Made by a program: the position numbers and the translations under genes
Notes under the pieces: generated by a model
What the model was told of the DNA's origin: nothing
Databases searched by the model: none
What the model saw: only the letters and a program-made list of their open reading frames with translations
NCBI GenBank assembly: GCA_012103605.1
Contig: WLWL01000008.1
Location: 1-36,684 of the forward strand
Origin: Candidatus Nanopelagicales bacterium
Lineage (GTDB): Bacteria; Actinomycetota; Actinomycetes; S36-B12
Length of the DNA stretch: 36,684 nt
Reading direction: 5' to 3'
Part shown: positions 29,006 to 36,684 of the stretch, one piece after another
Position numbering within the stretch: the stretch's first letter is position 1
How the letters are laid out: every line of letters begins with the position of its first letter

Positions 29006-30271
29006 CTAGATGCCGGCGCCAGCCAGGCTTGCTGCGCGAGTGAAGTCAGGACGAAGGGGCATACCGGATGATCCGCCAGGCCCCAACTTGACGCCAAGAG
29101 TTTGGTGCAGCTGGATGGTGTCGAGGTCAAAGCCGAGCCGCGAGGCTGCCATGTAGAGGCGCCAGACCCGAGCGGTACCCAATCCCGCTTCGGCGACGGC
29201 CTCGTCCCAGTGATCCTCGAGGTTTTCGCACCAATGACGCAGGGTTATCGCGTAATGCTCGCGCAGGTTCTCCTCATGCCGTATCTCGAAACCGGCGTCG
29301 TTCATTGCGCTCATGATGTAGCCGGGCCCGGACAGTTCTCCGTCTGGGAAGACGTACCGGTTGATGAAACTTGTTCGGTAGTGAGACGGCTCGTCGTTGT
29401 TGGGTCGAGTGATGGTGTGGTTAAGCATCCGACCCTCTTCACGAATCTTGCTGTAGAGGAAAGAAAAGTACGACGGATAGTTCTCGCGGCCGATGTGTTC
29501 GGTGAGTCCGATGGACGAGACGGCGTCAAATTCTGATTCCGGCACGTCGCGGTAGTCGCTGAAGCGAATCTGGGCTTGCCCTTCGAGATCTGCATCGGCA
29601 ATCGCCTGCTGACCCCACTCTGCTTGTTGTGCCGACAAAGTGACGCCGATCGCGGTGACCCCGTAGTTCTTGACCGCGTGCAAGACCATGCCTCCCCAGC
29701 CACAACCCACATCCAGCAGGCGCATCCCCGGACGGAGTCCGAGCTTGCGGCAGACCAGGTCGAACTTCTCCTCCTGTGCGACCTCGAGGGAGGCATCGGC
29801 ATCGGGGAAAACCGCGCACGTGTAGGCCATGGATGGCCCCAGGACCCAGCGGTAGAAGCGATTGGAAACGTCGTAGTGGTGATGAATCGCCTCCGCGTCG
29901 CGGCCCTTGGAGTGCCGGCGTCCTCGCAAGCGGCGTTCCTGGGGCGGCGGTGCGGGGCGTTTTAAGGCCTGCGGGCCGAACGTCTTGGCCAATTCGAGCT
30001 TGTCCCGCCATGACAGGTGCGAGGTATCGAGGGGAAACAGCCGGCTGAGGGCGGTGTAGGCGTCGCCGATGATCTCAAGATCGCCGCTGACGTACGCGCG
30101 TGCGAGCCCGAGTTGTGAGGGAGCCCCGGCGAGGAATTGCACTGCGCGGGGGCTGCGAATCTCCAGGATGACGTCGTTGTCCTGCGGTCCCACACTCGAT
30201 CCGTCGTATGCGCGAAAACTCACCCGTCGATCGGGTGTAATGATCTTCGAAAACGCATCCGCGAGTTTCAT
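29006..30271 (-). CDS. tmsB: CFA-type SAM-dependent methyltransferase, TmsB-like
   Basis: A 421-aa protein of the cyclopropane-fatty-acid synthase family. The SAM site is MRLLDVGCGWGGMVLHA. Other blocks are HHYDVSNRFYRWVLG, MAYTCAVFPD and SSIGLTEHIG, seen throughout the family. An N-terminal domain of about 130 aa precedes the methyltransferase. The gene overlaps by 4 nt (ATGA) an FAD oxidoreductase, the arrangement of tmsA-tmsB (also called bfaA/bfaB), in which the methyltransferase adds a methylene to oleoyl chains at C10 and the flavoprotein reduces it to 10-methylstearate. I therefore favour 10-methylene fatty-acid formation over cyclopropane formation; the sequence alone cannot exclude ordinary CFA synthase. 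Confidence 0.8.
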   Translation of the reverse strand: MKLADAFSKIITPDRRVSFRAYDGSSVGPQDNDVILEIRSPRAVQFLAGAPSQLGLARAYVSGDLEIIGDAYTALSRLFPLDTSHLSWRDKLELAKTFGPQALKRPAPPPQERRLRGRRHSKGRDAEAIHHHYDVSNRFYRWVLGPSMAYTCAVFPDADASLEVAQEEKFDLVCRKLGLRPGMRLLDVGCGWGGMVLHAVKNYGVTAIGVTLSAQQAEWGQQAIADADLEGQAQIRFSDYRDVPESEFDAVSSIGLTEHIGRENYPSYFSFLYSKIREEGRMLNHTITRPNNDEPSHYRTSFINRYVFPDGELSGPGYIMSAMNDAGFEIRHEENLREHYAITLRHWCENLEDHWDEAVAEAGLGTARVWRLYMAASRLGFDLDTIQLHQTLGVKLGPGGSSGMPLRPDFTRAASLAGAGI

Positions 30272-31674
30272 CGCTGCTCCACCACTTTCTCGTAAAGACC
30301 CAACAGTCGCCCGTGGGGGTCGTACTCCTTCTTCAGGCGCTCGTACTCGTGTCCGCCGTAGATCGACCAGAAGGTGTCCTTGTCGTAGAAGGCCGTCGAA
30401 TACAGGGACTTGCGTCCATCGAGTTCGATGACTTTCTGCTCGATTCGCCTGTTCACTCGACCGTCGCTTGGGTCGTCGCCATCGGAGAGTGGCACAGTGG
30501 ACCAGAAGCCGACATTCACGTAAAGCTTGCGCGGGTCAAACTCGTACAACGGCCACCGAGCATCGGGGTCGCGTTGCCGCAGAGGACAAACCCAAATCGG
30601 CTCGATCCCTACTTCTTCGTGGAAGAAGTCGAGAAACTCCGGCAGTGCGTCCACCGGAACCTCGATGTCCTGCACCACATGCTCACGTGGCGGTCGCCCC
30701 CGGAGCGCATCGGTGCGCGACGAGAAGTCGTATTTGCGATCAAGAGCGATGAACTTCCAATAGACATCACTGCGGAGTTTGGACTTCGGCCACCAACGTC
30801 GAATCGCCGGCTTCTGCGCACCGAACGCTCGCGAGCACCAGAACCAATCGGTGTCCCAGCGCCATAGGTAATCGTGAATCGTGACGACGTCCTGTGACTT
30901 CTCTTGGATGGACCGGTAGTAGATGCCCATGCCGGTGTAGTCGCTAATCGACATTCCGGCGGGAAGTCGACTGACCATCTCGCCGAGGGTCAGATACTGC
31001 TCCGACGGGGTGAAGACTGTCCCATCAAGAAAGTCGACTCGGATTCCGTCGTACTCCATGGCGGCGCTGATGGTGGTCATCGCCGCCGTCATCGCTTCCG
31101 CAGCATCGAACCTCAGGTGGCGTAGGTGAACGAAGGGCTTGGTCGGCTCGAGCTCGATCTTCAATCGGAGCGCGTACCCGAGTGATCCGTAAGAGTTGGG
31201 GAAGCCGAAGAAGAGGTCACGGTGGGGATCGTTCGCCTGGGGCGTGATGGTCAGCACGTCTCCGTCGCCGGTGAGGATGTCCATCTCGATCACGGACTCG
31301 TGCGGCAGGCCGCTGCGGAAGCTCGCGCTTTCGATACCGAGGCCGGTGACGGCCCCACCCAGGGTGATCGTCTTCAACTGGGGAACGCACAGGGGCATCA
31401 GGCCGTAGGGAAGCGTCGCCTGGACGAGGTGCTCGTAGGTGGTCATGCCGAGCACCTCGGCGGTATTCGTGTCGGGATCGACATGAAGGACCCCGTCGAA
31501 CGCCGTCACGTCCAATCGGCCGGCCGCAGAATTCTCGCGAGGACGGAACAGGTTGGATGTGGATTTCGCGAGCCGTAGCGGCTGGCCGGGGGGAAGTGCC
31601 GAGAGTTGGCGCCTCAGATCGAGGACGAGCGCGTCGTAGCGCGCGCGCCATCCCAGGGAAGTTTCCACGCTCAC
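30268..31674 (-). CDS. tmsA: FAD-binding oxidoreductase, TmsA-like (10-methylene fatty-acyl reductase)
   Basis: A 468-aa flavoprotein of the vanillyl-alcohol-oxidase fold, closest in pattern to the DHCR24/UfaA1 group. The FAD-binding domain has LKTITLGGAVTGLGIESASF. The C-terminal half ends with VIELDGRKSLYSTAFYDKD, FWSIYGGHEYERLKKEYDP and GRLLGLYEKV, all DHCR24-like. DHCR24 reduces a C=C bond with NADPH; TmsA does so on a 10-methylene fatty chain. Coupled by ATGA overlap to the methyltransferase, it completes tuberculostearate-type lipid synthesis. The frame extends to 31749; the GTG at 31674 has TACGGT 8 nt upstream and gives a sensible start. Confidence 0.78.
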   Translation of the reverse strand: MSVETSLGWRARYDALVLDLRRQLSALPPGQPLRLAKSTSNLFRPRENSAAGRLDVTAFDGVLHVDPDTNTAEVLGMTTYEHLVQATLPYGLMPLCVPQLKTITLGGAVTGLGIESASFRSGLPHESVIEMDILTGDGDVLTITPQANDPHRDLFFGFPNSYGSLGYALRLKIELEPTKPFVHLRHLRFDAAEAMTAAMTTISAAMEYDGIRVDFLDGTVFTPSEQYLTLGEMVSRLPAGMSISDYTGMGIYYRSIQEKSQDVVTIHDYLWRWDTDWFWCSRAFGAQKPAIRRWWPKSKLRSDVYWKFIALDRKYDFSSRTDALRGRPPREHVVQDIEVPVDALPEFLDFFHEEVGIEPIWVCPLRQRDPDARWPLYEFDPRKLYVNVGFWSTVPLSDGDDPSDGRVNRRIEQKVIELDGRKSLYSTAFYDKDTFWSIYGGHEYERLKKEYDPHGRLLGLYEKVVEQR

Positions 31675-31682
31675 GGCGCACA

Positions 31683-31688
31683 ACCGTA
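31683..31688 (-). promoter_or_regulatory. Putative -10 box for leaderless tmsAB operon
   Basis: TACGGT on the minus strand, 8 nt before the GTG at 31674. Confidence 0.4.
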
Positions 31689-31734
31689 ATGCCCCGTGCT
31701 TCGGGCCGGGCACGAGATAGGTAACAAAGTGACG

Positions 31735-31740
31735 CACAAT
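31735..31740 (+). promoter_or_regulatory. Putative -10 box for leaderless gene at 31748
   Basis: CACAAT, 7 nt before the ATG at 31748. It overlaps another ATG at 31739, which is therefore unlikely to be the start. Confidence 0.4.
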
Positions 31741-31747
31741 GGTCAAC

Positions 31748-32425
31748 ATGGAGGGCTATCGGGCACCCGAGCAGGCCGCTGGAGCGGATTCGGCGGCCAG
31801 AACCGGGCACGAGTCGTGGATTCACCGACCGTGGGTTCCGTGGGCGGCAGGCGCCGTCGCCTTCACGCTCACGATCTTGGCCGGCATGGTGGTGTTGGCG
31901 GACGCGGTGTGGCGCAACGTCGAAATGGAGAACTTCCTCGAACGAGTCGAGGCCTCAGAGCAGGTCATGCAGGATCTCCAGGGAGCGACTGCGGCTGCCT
32001 TCGAGGATCACGGTGGCGAGGGCCAGCAGCGAAAGCTCGACGCCGAACTTCGCGGCCTGGCTGCGGATGCAGAGCAAGACATCGCTGCAGCGGGAGCCGA
32101 CGTGTCGGGTCTGCCCATTGCCATCTGGCACACGGACATCGAACGTGCCCGGCAGGCATACCTTGACCACAACAATGCATGGCAGGAGTACATGGCGCGA
32201 GCGTCGGAGTCAGCCTCGGAGTTCCTGGCGCCTCAGCCTCTAGTGAATCAAACCTTCTTCGATGCCGAGGAGCCGTTCTATCGGGCGGTACCGGTCCCCG
32301 ATCTTTTTGGGCTCTCTGATCAGGTGGCGTTGATCTTCGCGGAGGGTCAGGAGCAGGAGTCGTCGGGTCAGTTGGTCTCTCGACTCGTGCGCGATACTCA
32401 GCCGACCGGCTGCGACTCCGGCTGA
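31748..32425 (+). CDS. Unknown single-pass membrane protein
   Basis: A 225-aa protein with about 33 cytosolic residues, one transmembrane helix (about 34-55, AAGAVAFTLTILAGMVVLAD), and an acidic, mainly helical outer part of about 165 residues rich in Glu, Gln and Ala, which could form a coiled coil around residues 60-110. I recognise no family. The last 28 nt overlap the end of the convergent MMPL gene (32398-32425). Being next to an MMPL transporter, it could be an accessory protein, but the opposite strand argues against an operon. ATG 31748 is chosen from the CACAAT box; ATG 31739 would add three codons. Confidence 0.7.
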   Translation: MEGYRAPEQAAGADSAARTGHESWIHRPWVPWAAGAVAFTLTILAGMVVLADAVWRNVEMENFLERVEASEQVMQDLQGATAAAFEDHGGEGQQRKLDAELRGLAADAEQDIAAAGADVSGLPIAIWHTDIERARQAYLDHNNAWQEYMARASESASEFLAPQPLVNQTFFDAEEPFYRAVPVPDLFGLSDQVALIFAEGQEQESSGQLVSRLVRDTQPTGCDSG

Positions 32426-34821
32426 TCGGTGGGCTGTTCGGCCCGCGCCAGCGCGCTCGGCCACCACACTTTGCGGCCGATGTCGTAGGCCAGAGCCGGC
32501 ACCAGGGTGGTCCTGACGATAAACGCGTCGATCAGCACGCCGAGGGCGACGGCGAAGCCGACTTGACGGAGGGCTACGAGCGGAAGAACTCCGAGTACCA
32601 GGAAAGTGGCGGCGAGAACGATGCCAGCGCTGGTGATGACTCCGCCGGTCACGGTGAGTCCCCGCAGGATGCCGGGCCGTGTTCCGATCGTTTTTGACTC
32701 TTCCCGCACTCGGGTCATCAGGAAGATGTTGTAGTCGACGCCCAAAGCAACGAGGAAGACGAACGCGAAAAGCGGGAACGACGCGTCGGCTCCGGGGAAG
32801 TTGAAGATGTGGTTGAAGGCGATAGCGCAGGCACCCAACGTCGCGAAGAAAGACAAGATGACGGTGCCGATCAAGAGCAAAGGAGCGACAAGGGACCGGA
32901 GCAAGATGATCAAAATGATGGAGATGACGAACAGAACCAGCGGAATGATGACGTTGCGATCGCGAAGGTTCGCTTGGTCGATGTCGTAGGCGACTGCGGT
33001 CGGTCCGCCGACGCGTGCGTCGGCCCCTGGAATCCCTGCGAGGTCCTCGCGTAGTTCGCCGATGAGGACCTCGGCTTCGTCTGAATCGGGAGGAGCGGTC
33101 AGGGTCGCTAGCAAGAGCACCCGACCATCCACGACGGTGGGCTCGGCCATCATCTGCCCCGGAGCGCCCGGTGGTAGGTCGGTCTGCCACACGACGCGGT
33201 CGATTCCTTCCGTCGCCTCAACCGCTTCCAGGACGTCGACCGCAGCATCGGCGTTGGCGGTGATCAGCGTCTCGCTCCCGAGCCCGGCGGCGAAGTTCTC
33301 GACCAGAATCTCCTGCCCGATGACGGAGTCCACTTCTTCGGCGTTGACGAACGATTCCGAGGTCGCGACCCCGTCTGCTTTCAGCGTGGTGCTGAAGCCT
33401 GCGAGGAACAGCAGCACCAGGGCTGTTGCGATCCAGGTGACTCGCGGTCGACGCCCCACGCTGCCGGCGATCTTCGCCCACAGACCGGACATCTTGATGT
33501 CTTCTTGCCCGAAACGTGGCGTGCGAGGCCAGAACGCCCAACTACCCGAGGGGAAGCGTTCACGAGTGAAGGGTCCCTTGCCCCTGACCCGAGCGATGCC
33601 GAAGACGATCCAGCCGGCGATCGTTATCGCAGCGAATAGTCCGCCGGCTGCCAGGAAGGGGGTGAGTGGAACATCAACGAGGAAACCGATGGCGAGGCCG
33701 ATGATCGTGGGCACCAGGAAGGCGAGGATCGGTAGCACAAAACTAGGAATCGCGAGAAGGGCCGGGAGGAAAGTGAGCATCACGATCACCGCGGCCACAA
33801 TGCCGATCGCTGCTACCGGCCCGGTCGACTTGTTGGAGTTCAACTCACTCAGCAGCAAGCACATGAGTCCGATGGAGGTCGTTGCTCCCGAGGCGACAAT
33901 GGGCTCGACGGTGCCTCGAAGAGCGCGACGAATAGCCGTGGTGTGCAGTCGATGCCGATGCAGTTCTTCCCGATAGCGGCTGACGAGGAGGAGTGAATAG
34001 TCGGTCCCCGCGCCGAAGACGAGCACCGTCAAGATGCCTTGACTTTGGCCGTTGAGAACAACAACGTCATTGTCAGCGAGGATGTAGACGAGCGCGCTCG
34101 CCGTCGACAGCGCGATACCCGCGGCAATGAGCGGAATGAGCCAGAGGAAGGGACTGCGGTAAACGAAGATGAGGATGATCGCGACCACGAGTGCGGTTGC
34201 GATGAGCAGGGTGGTGTCGATGGCCCCGAAAACTTCGATGAGATCGGCGAGGAAGCCACCCGGTCCTGTGACGTTCACCTGAAGGTCGGGGTAGGCGGCG
34301 GCCGCTTCTCGAATCACGTCGACGATGCCGAGGAAAGCAATCTCACCGTTATCCAGAAGCGCGGATCCGCGATCACCGTTGACAGCAACGTTGATCAAGA
34401 CAGCGTCGCCGTCCTCGGATGGAATCGGAATGAGCGGTACCGGATCGAGATACGCCGAGACCTGGTCTCCGTCGGGCACCTGCAGATCGGGAATCTGTTG
34501 AATGAGTTCGCCGATGGCTTGTTGATCCGCCGCCGTGAATTGGCCGCCGTCTGGCTTGGACACCACGACCAGAAGCGGGATGGCCGTGCTGTCGGCGAAC
34601 TGGGCCTGCTCCTCGGCGACGAGCGTTGACTCGGCGGAGGAGGGAAGGAAGGCGGCGTTGTCGTTCTCCTGCACCTGGGACAGCTGTCCGGCCAGGGGCC
34701 CAGCCCAACTCGAAATCATCAACCAGCCGATGGCGACCGCGATCGCGAGCCACACACCCTTACGTGCGCTGGGGGTGCGGTCGACGGGCGCAGCGTCGCT
34801 TTCCGGAGCCCGAGTACTCAC
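32398..34821 (-). CDS. MMPL-family RND transporter
   Basis: An 807-aa inner-membrane transporter with two repeats of the MMPL/RND fold. After TM1 there is a large outer domain (about 50-170), five helices, a cytosolic loop with VRGKGPFTRERFPSG, a second TM and outer domain, then five more helices. The two conserved proton-relay helices are visible as VFGAGTDYSLLLVSRYREEL and ALGVDYNIFLMTRVREE, the GxGTDY/GVDYN Asp-Tyr pairs. MMPL proteins export lipids or lipid-linked compounds in actinobacteria, although many of this shorter type have no known substrate. The GTG at 34821 is used; another GTG at 34857 would add 12 codons. Confidence 0.9.
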   Translation of the reverse strand: MSTRAPESDAAPVDRTPSARKGVWLAIAVAIGWLMISSWAGPLAGQLSQVQENDNAAFLPSSAESTLVAEEQAQFADSTAIPLLVVVSKPDGGQFTAADQQAIGELIQQIPDLQVPDGDQVSAYLDPVPLIPIPSEDGDAVLINVAVNGDRGSALLDNGEIAFLGIVDVIREAAAAYPDLQVNVTGPGGFLADLIEVFGAIDTTLLIATALVVAIILIFVYRSPFLWLIPLIAAGIALSTASALVYILADNDVVVLNGQSQGILTVLVFGAGTDYSLLLVSRYREELHRHRLHTTAIRRALRGTVEPIVASGATTSIGLMCLLLSELNSNKSTGPVAAIGIVAAVIVMLTFLPALLAIPSFVLPILAFLVPTIIGLAIGFLVDVPLTPFLAAGGLFAAITIAGWIVFGIARVRGKGPFTRERFPSGSWAFWPRTPRFGQEDIKMSGLWAKIAGSVGRRPRVTWIATALVLLFLAGFSTTLKADGVATSESFVNAEEVDSVIGQEILVENFAAGLGSETLITANADAAVDVLEAVEATEGIDRVVWQTDLPPGAPGQMMAEPTVVDGRVLLLATLTAPPDSDEAEVLIGELREDLAGIPGADARVGGPTAVAYDIDQANLRDRNVIIPLVLFVISIILIILLRSLVAPLLLIGTVILSFFATLGACAIAFNHIFNFPGADASFPLFAFVFLVALGVDYNIFLMTRVREESKTIGTRPGILRGLTVTGGVITSAGIVLAATFLVLGVLPLVALRQVGFAVALGVLIDAFIVRTTLVPALAYDIGRKVWWPSALARAEQPTDQPESQPVG

Positions 34822-34876
34822 GGGGGAATACTTCCCGACGTCGCGTCGAAGTGCCACCTCAGGGGTCGTTCCTCGC

Positions 34877-34882
34877 TAGCGT
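34877..34882 (+). promoter_or_regulatory. Putative -10 box for leaderless gene at 34890
   Basis: TAGCGT, 7 nt before the GTG at 34890. It fixes this start within a frame that is open far upstream. Confidence 0.45.
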
Positions 34883-34889
34883 GCGGGTC

Positions 34890-35279
34890 GTGGACGACGT
34901 TCGCTACATCAGAGGCGTTCTGGCCGCCGGCGCACTCGTCTTCGCATTTTCCTCGGTGGCGCTTCTGGTGCTTCCCGCCTGGTTCGCGGAGGCCCTGGGC
35001 ATGCGTGCGTCGGTAGAAGCCGAGTGGGCCCTGCGGATGGTGGGAGCCTGCTTGGTGGCTCTCGCCGGTCAGATGTGGTTGGTGCGGCGAGCCGATCGCC
35101 CGGGAATTCGTGGGGCGGCCGCGGTGATGATCCTCGGAGGCGGTCTGATGACGCTGCTCACAGTCTTCCTGCCCGCGGAGGAGCAGTGGACCTTCATGCG
35201 ATGGCTCTACCTGGCGTTTGGGTCGAGTTTCGTCATTGCCTACTCCGGGCTCTTGTATTGGGGCTTTCGGGAGCATTAG
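34890..35279 (+). CDS. Small four-helix membrane protein
   Basis: A 129-aa protein with four hydrophobic segments (about 9-29, 42-63, 72-91 and 101-123), short loops and few charges. Features include RMVGACLVALAGQMWLVRRA in the second helix region and a final LYWGFREH. The layout resembles small DUF4345/DoxX-like membrane proteins but no family can be assigned. The frame is open from 34626, antisense to the MMPL gene; the start is set by the TAGCGT box 7 nt upstream. It lies 36 nt before lysC on the same strand. Confidence 0.7.
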   Translation: MDDVRYIRGVLAAGALVFAFSSVALLVLPAWFAEALGMRASVEAEWALRMVGACLVALAGQMWLVRRADRPGIRGAAAVMILGGGLMTLLTVFLPAEEQWTFMRWLYLAFGSSFVIAYSGLLYWGFREH

Positions 35280-35301
35280 TTCTGCCGCCGGTGGCCGGCC
35301 G

Positions 35302-35307
35302 TAGGCT
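35302..35307 (+). promoter_or_regulatory. Putative -10 box for leaderless lysC
   Basis: TAGGCT, 8 nt (GTGGCTTT) before the GTG at 35316, with no Shine-Dalgarno. Confidence 0.45.
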
Positions 35308-35315
35308 GTGGCTTT

Positions 35316-36602
35316 GTGTCTTTGATTGTCCAGAAGTACGGCGGCTCGTCCGTCGCCGACGCCACCAGCGTGAAGCGGGTGGCGCGACGGATCGTGGACA
35401 CCAAAAAGTCCGGTGACGAGGTCGTCGTCGTGGTCTCCGCGATGGGGGACACCACGGACGAGTTGCTCGACCTTGCTAATGAAGTCTCACCGCTGCCGCC
35501 GGGTCGGGAACTCGACATGCTCTTGACCGCTGGCGAGCGGATCTCCATGGCGGTGCTCGCGATGGCGATCCATGACCTAGGCGCTGAGGCCCGCAGTTAC
35601 ACCGGATCGCAAGCGGGGTTGATCACCGACTCGGCTCATGGTGCCGCGCGGATCATCGATGTTGCTCCTGGGCGGATCAGCGAGGCTCTTGCCGAGGGCG
35701 CTATCCCGATCGTGGCGGGCTTCCAGGGTGTTGCACAAGATTCCAAGGACATCACCACTCTCGGGCGAGGTGGCTCCGATACGACGGCGGTCGCGCTGGC
35801 GGCCGCCCTGAACGCTGATGTCTGCGAGATTTACACCGACGTCGACGGCGTCTTCAGCTCCGACCCGCGAGTGGTGCCGGCTGCTCGCCGCGTCCCCTTC
35901 ATCACCTATGAGGAGATGATGGAACTTGCTGCCGTGGGTGCCAAGGTGCTGCACCTGCGGTGTGTCGAGTATGCCCGTCGATTCGATCTACCCATCCACG
36001 TTCGTTCGTCGTTTTCGTCGAAAGAAGGAACCTGGGTGATGTCGCCTGAAGCGATCACCCGCGCCATCGAAGAAGGAAGAGCTATGGAGCAGCCGATCAT
36101 TTCCGGAGTTGCCGCAGATGTGAACGACGCGAAAGTGACGGTCGTCGGTGTTCCTGACAAGCCGGGTCAGGCGTCCGCGATCTTTCGCGCTCTGGCCGAC
36201 GCCAGCATCAACATCGACATGATCGTTCAAAACGTGTCAGCGGCGACGACGGGTCGAACTGATGTCACCTTCACCTGTCCGCAAGGGTCGGTGCAGCAGG
36301 CAATGGAGGCGATCAACGCTCGGCGAGAGGCGATTGAGTTCGAGTCGTTGACGGTCGATGAGCACATTGCGAAGGTCTCGCTGGTTGGTGCGGGCATGCG
36401 TTCACACCCCGGAGTCTCTGCTGATTTTTTCCAAGCTCTTGCGGAGACGGGCATCAATGTCGAGATGATCTCGACATCGGAGATTCGTATTTCTGTTGTG
36501 ACACGGGTAGACGATTCGACGAAGGCGGTGCAGGCGCTGCATTCAGCATTCGGCCTAGACGCTGATGGGGAGGCGGTCGTGTACGCGGGTTCGGGGCGGT
36601 GA
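35316..36602 (+). CDS. lysC: Aspartate kinase (alpha subunit)
   Basis: A 428-aa aspartokinase, the first enzyme of the lysine, threonine, methionine and diaminopimelate pathway. The kinase domain starts [12 protein letters not shown], has [16 protein letters not shown], and [15 protein letters not shown]. The C-terminal half has two ACT domains ([20 protein letters not shown] and [20 protein letters not shown]) that sense lysine and threonine. This is the actinobacterial alpha2beta2 type, with an internal start for the beta chain at 36084. It overlaps asd by 4 nt (GTGA). Start GTG 35316 matches the family N-terminus and has a TAGGCT box upstream. Confidence 0.96.
   Translation: MSLIVQKYGGSSVADATSVKRVARRIVDTKKSGDEVVVVVSAMGDTTDELLDLANEVSPLPPGRELDMLLTAGERISMAVLAMAIHDLGAEARSYTGSQAGLITDSAHGAARIIDVAPGRISEALAEGAIPIVAGFQGVAQDSKDITTLGRGGSDTTAVALAAALNADVCEIYTDVDGVFSSDPRVVPAARRVPFITYEEMMELAAVGAKVLHLRCVEYARRFDLPIHVRSSFSSKEGTWVMSPEAITRAIEEGRAMEQPIISGVAADVNDAKVTVVGVPDKPGQASAIFRALADASINIDMIVQNVSAATTGRTDVTFTCPQGSVQQAMEAINARREAIEFESLTVDEHIAKVSLVGAGMRSHPGVSADFFQALAETGINVEMISTSEIRISVVTRVDDSTKAVQALHSAFGLDADGEAVVYAGSGR
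36073..36602 (+). CDS. lysC: In-frame internal start: aspartate kinase beta subunit
   Basis: Within lysC an ATG at 36084 (codon 257, frame kept) is preceded by AAGGAAGA (36073-36080), with GGA ending 6 nt before the start. It would yield a 172-aa chain holding only the two ACT domains. In Corynebacterium glutamicum the beta subunit is also 172 aa and arises from the same kind of internal start. The coordinates include the ribosome site; the coding part is 36084-36602. Confidence 0.75.
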
Positions 36603-36684
36603 CCGTGAGTTCCGCGAAGGTGAACGTCGCTGTCGTCGGTGCCACCGGCCAGGTCGGCGGTGTGATGCGCACATTGCTCGCTGA
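36599..36684 (+). CDS. asd: Aspartate-semialdehyde dehydrogenase, N-terminal fragment
   Basis: Partial: only the first 28 codons before the window edge. The fragment [20 protein letters not shown] is the NADP-binding opening of Asd, which reduces aspartyl phosphate made by LysC. GTG 36599 overlaps the lysC stop by 4 nt; a second GTG at 36605 is possible. Confidence 0.9.
   Translation, partial: MTVSSAKVNVAVVGATGQVGGVMRTLLA

Overview
The window is a chromosomal segment from an actinobacterium. GC content is roughly 60% by eye, with many GTG starts and very tight gene packing. The gene families are actinobacterial: a RegX3-type response regulator, CarD, an F420-type PPOX protein, DUF3263 next to an orphan groEL, a bacterial XPB helicase with its helicase-associated partner, DUF2771/DUF3027/DUF2530 proteins, the mycobacterial-type SerC, an IdeR/DtxR repressor and LysC-Asd. 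No transposase, integrase, phage gene or CRISPR array was seen. The exact order or family cannot be fixed from this sequence alone.

Layout. 1-1133: end of a sensor kinase and its RegX3-like regulator. 1147-6165: a lipoprotein facing CarD, then ispD-ispF, an F420/FMN PPOX protein, cysS and rlmB (isoprenoid precursors, tRNA charging, rRNA modification), closed by tRNA-Thr(TGT) on the minus strand. 6275-10727: a possible 40-aa ORF, a CPBP protease, DUF3263, CIRCE-controlled groEL with a strong terminator, a TMEM175-like channel and a YceI-like protein. 10752-17500: XPB helicase and its helicase-associated partner on the minus strand, with an M20 deacylase, a COG3375-type GNAT and an N-succinylamino-acid racemase-like enolase between them. 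17596-20656: cold-shock protein, DUF2771 lipoprotein, DUF3027, DUF2530, a 29-aa membrane peptide and a secreted propeller-like protein. 20565-24983: an MFS transporter coupled to serC, citrate synthase and pdxH. 24988-28983: an orphan ParA with a ribbon-helix-helix partner, photolyase, DtxR/IdeR and an atypical SDR. 29006-31674: an FAD oxidoreductase and CFA-type methyltransferase matching the tmsA/tmsB pair for 10-methyl fatty acids. 31748-36684: an unknown membrane-anchored protein, an MMPL transporter, a small membrane protein, lysC with an in-frame beta-subunit start, and the first codons of asd.

How the genes work together. The most interesting functional unit is M20 + GNAT + NSAR (12407-15497). 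The same three families are known to form a route that N-succinylates D-amino acids, racemises the N-succinyl amino acid and hydrolyses the L-form, giving irreversible D-to-L conversion. Here the set sits between two helicase genes that are usually adjacent in actinobacteria.

Two architectural habits run through the window. About a dozen genes have a TANNNT-like -10 box ending 6-8 nt before a GTG/ATG, which points to leaderless transcripts. Ten gene pairs overlap by exactly 4 nt (GTGA or ATGA), which points to translational coupling. Genes with a clear Shine-Dalgarno (carD, DUF3263, groEL, cspA, citrate synthase, dtxR) form a contrasting set. There is no stretch over 300 bases without a gene.
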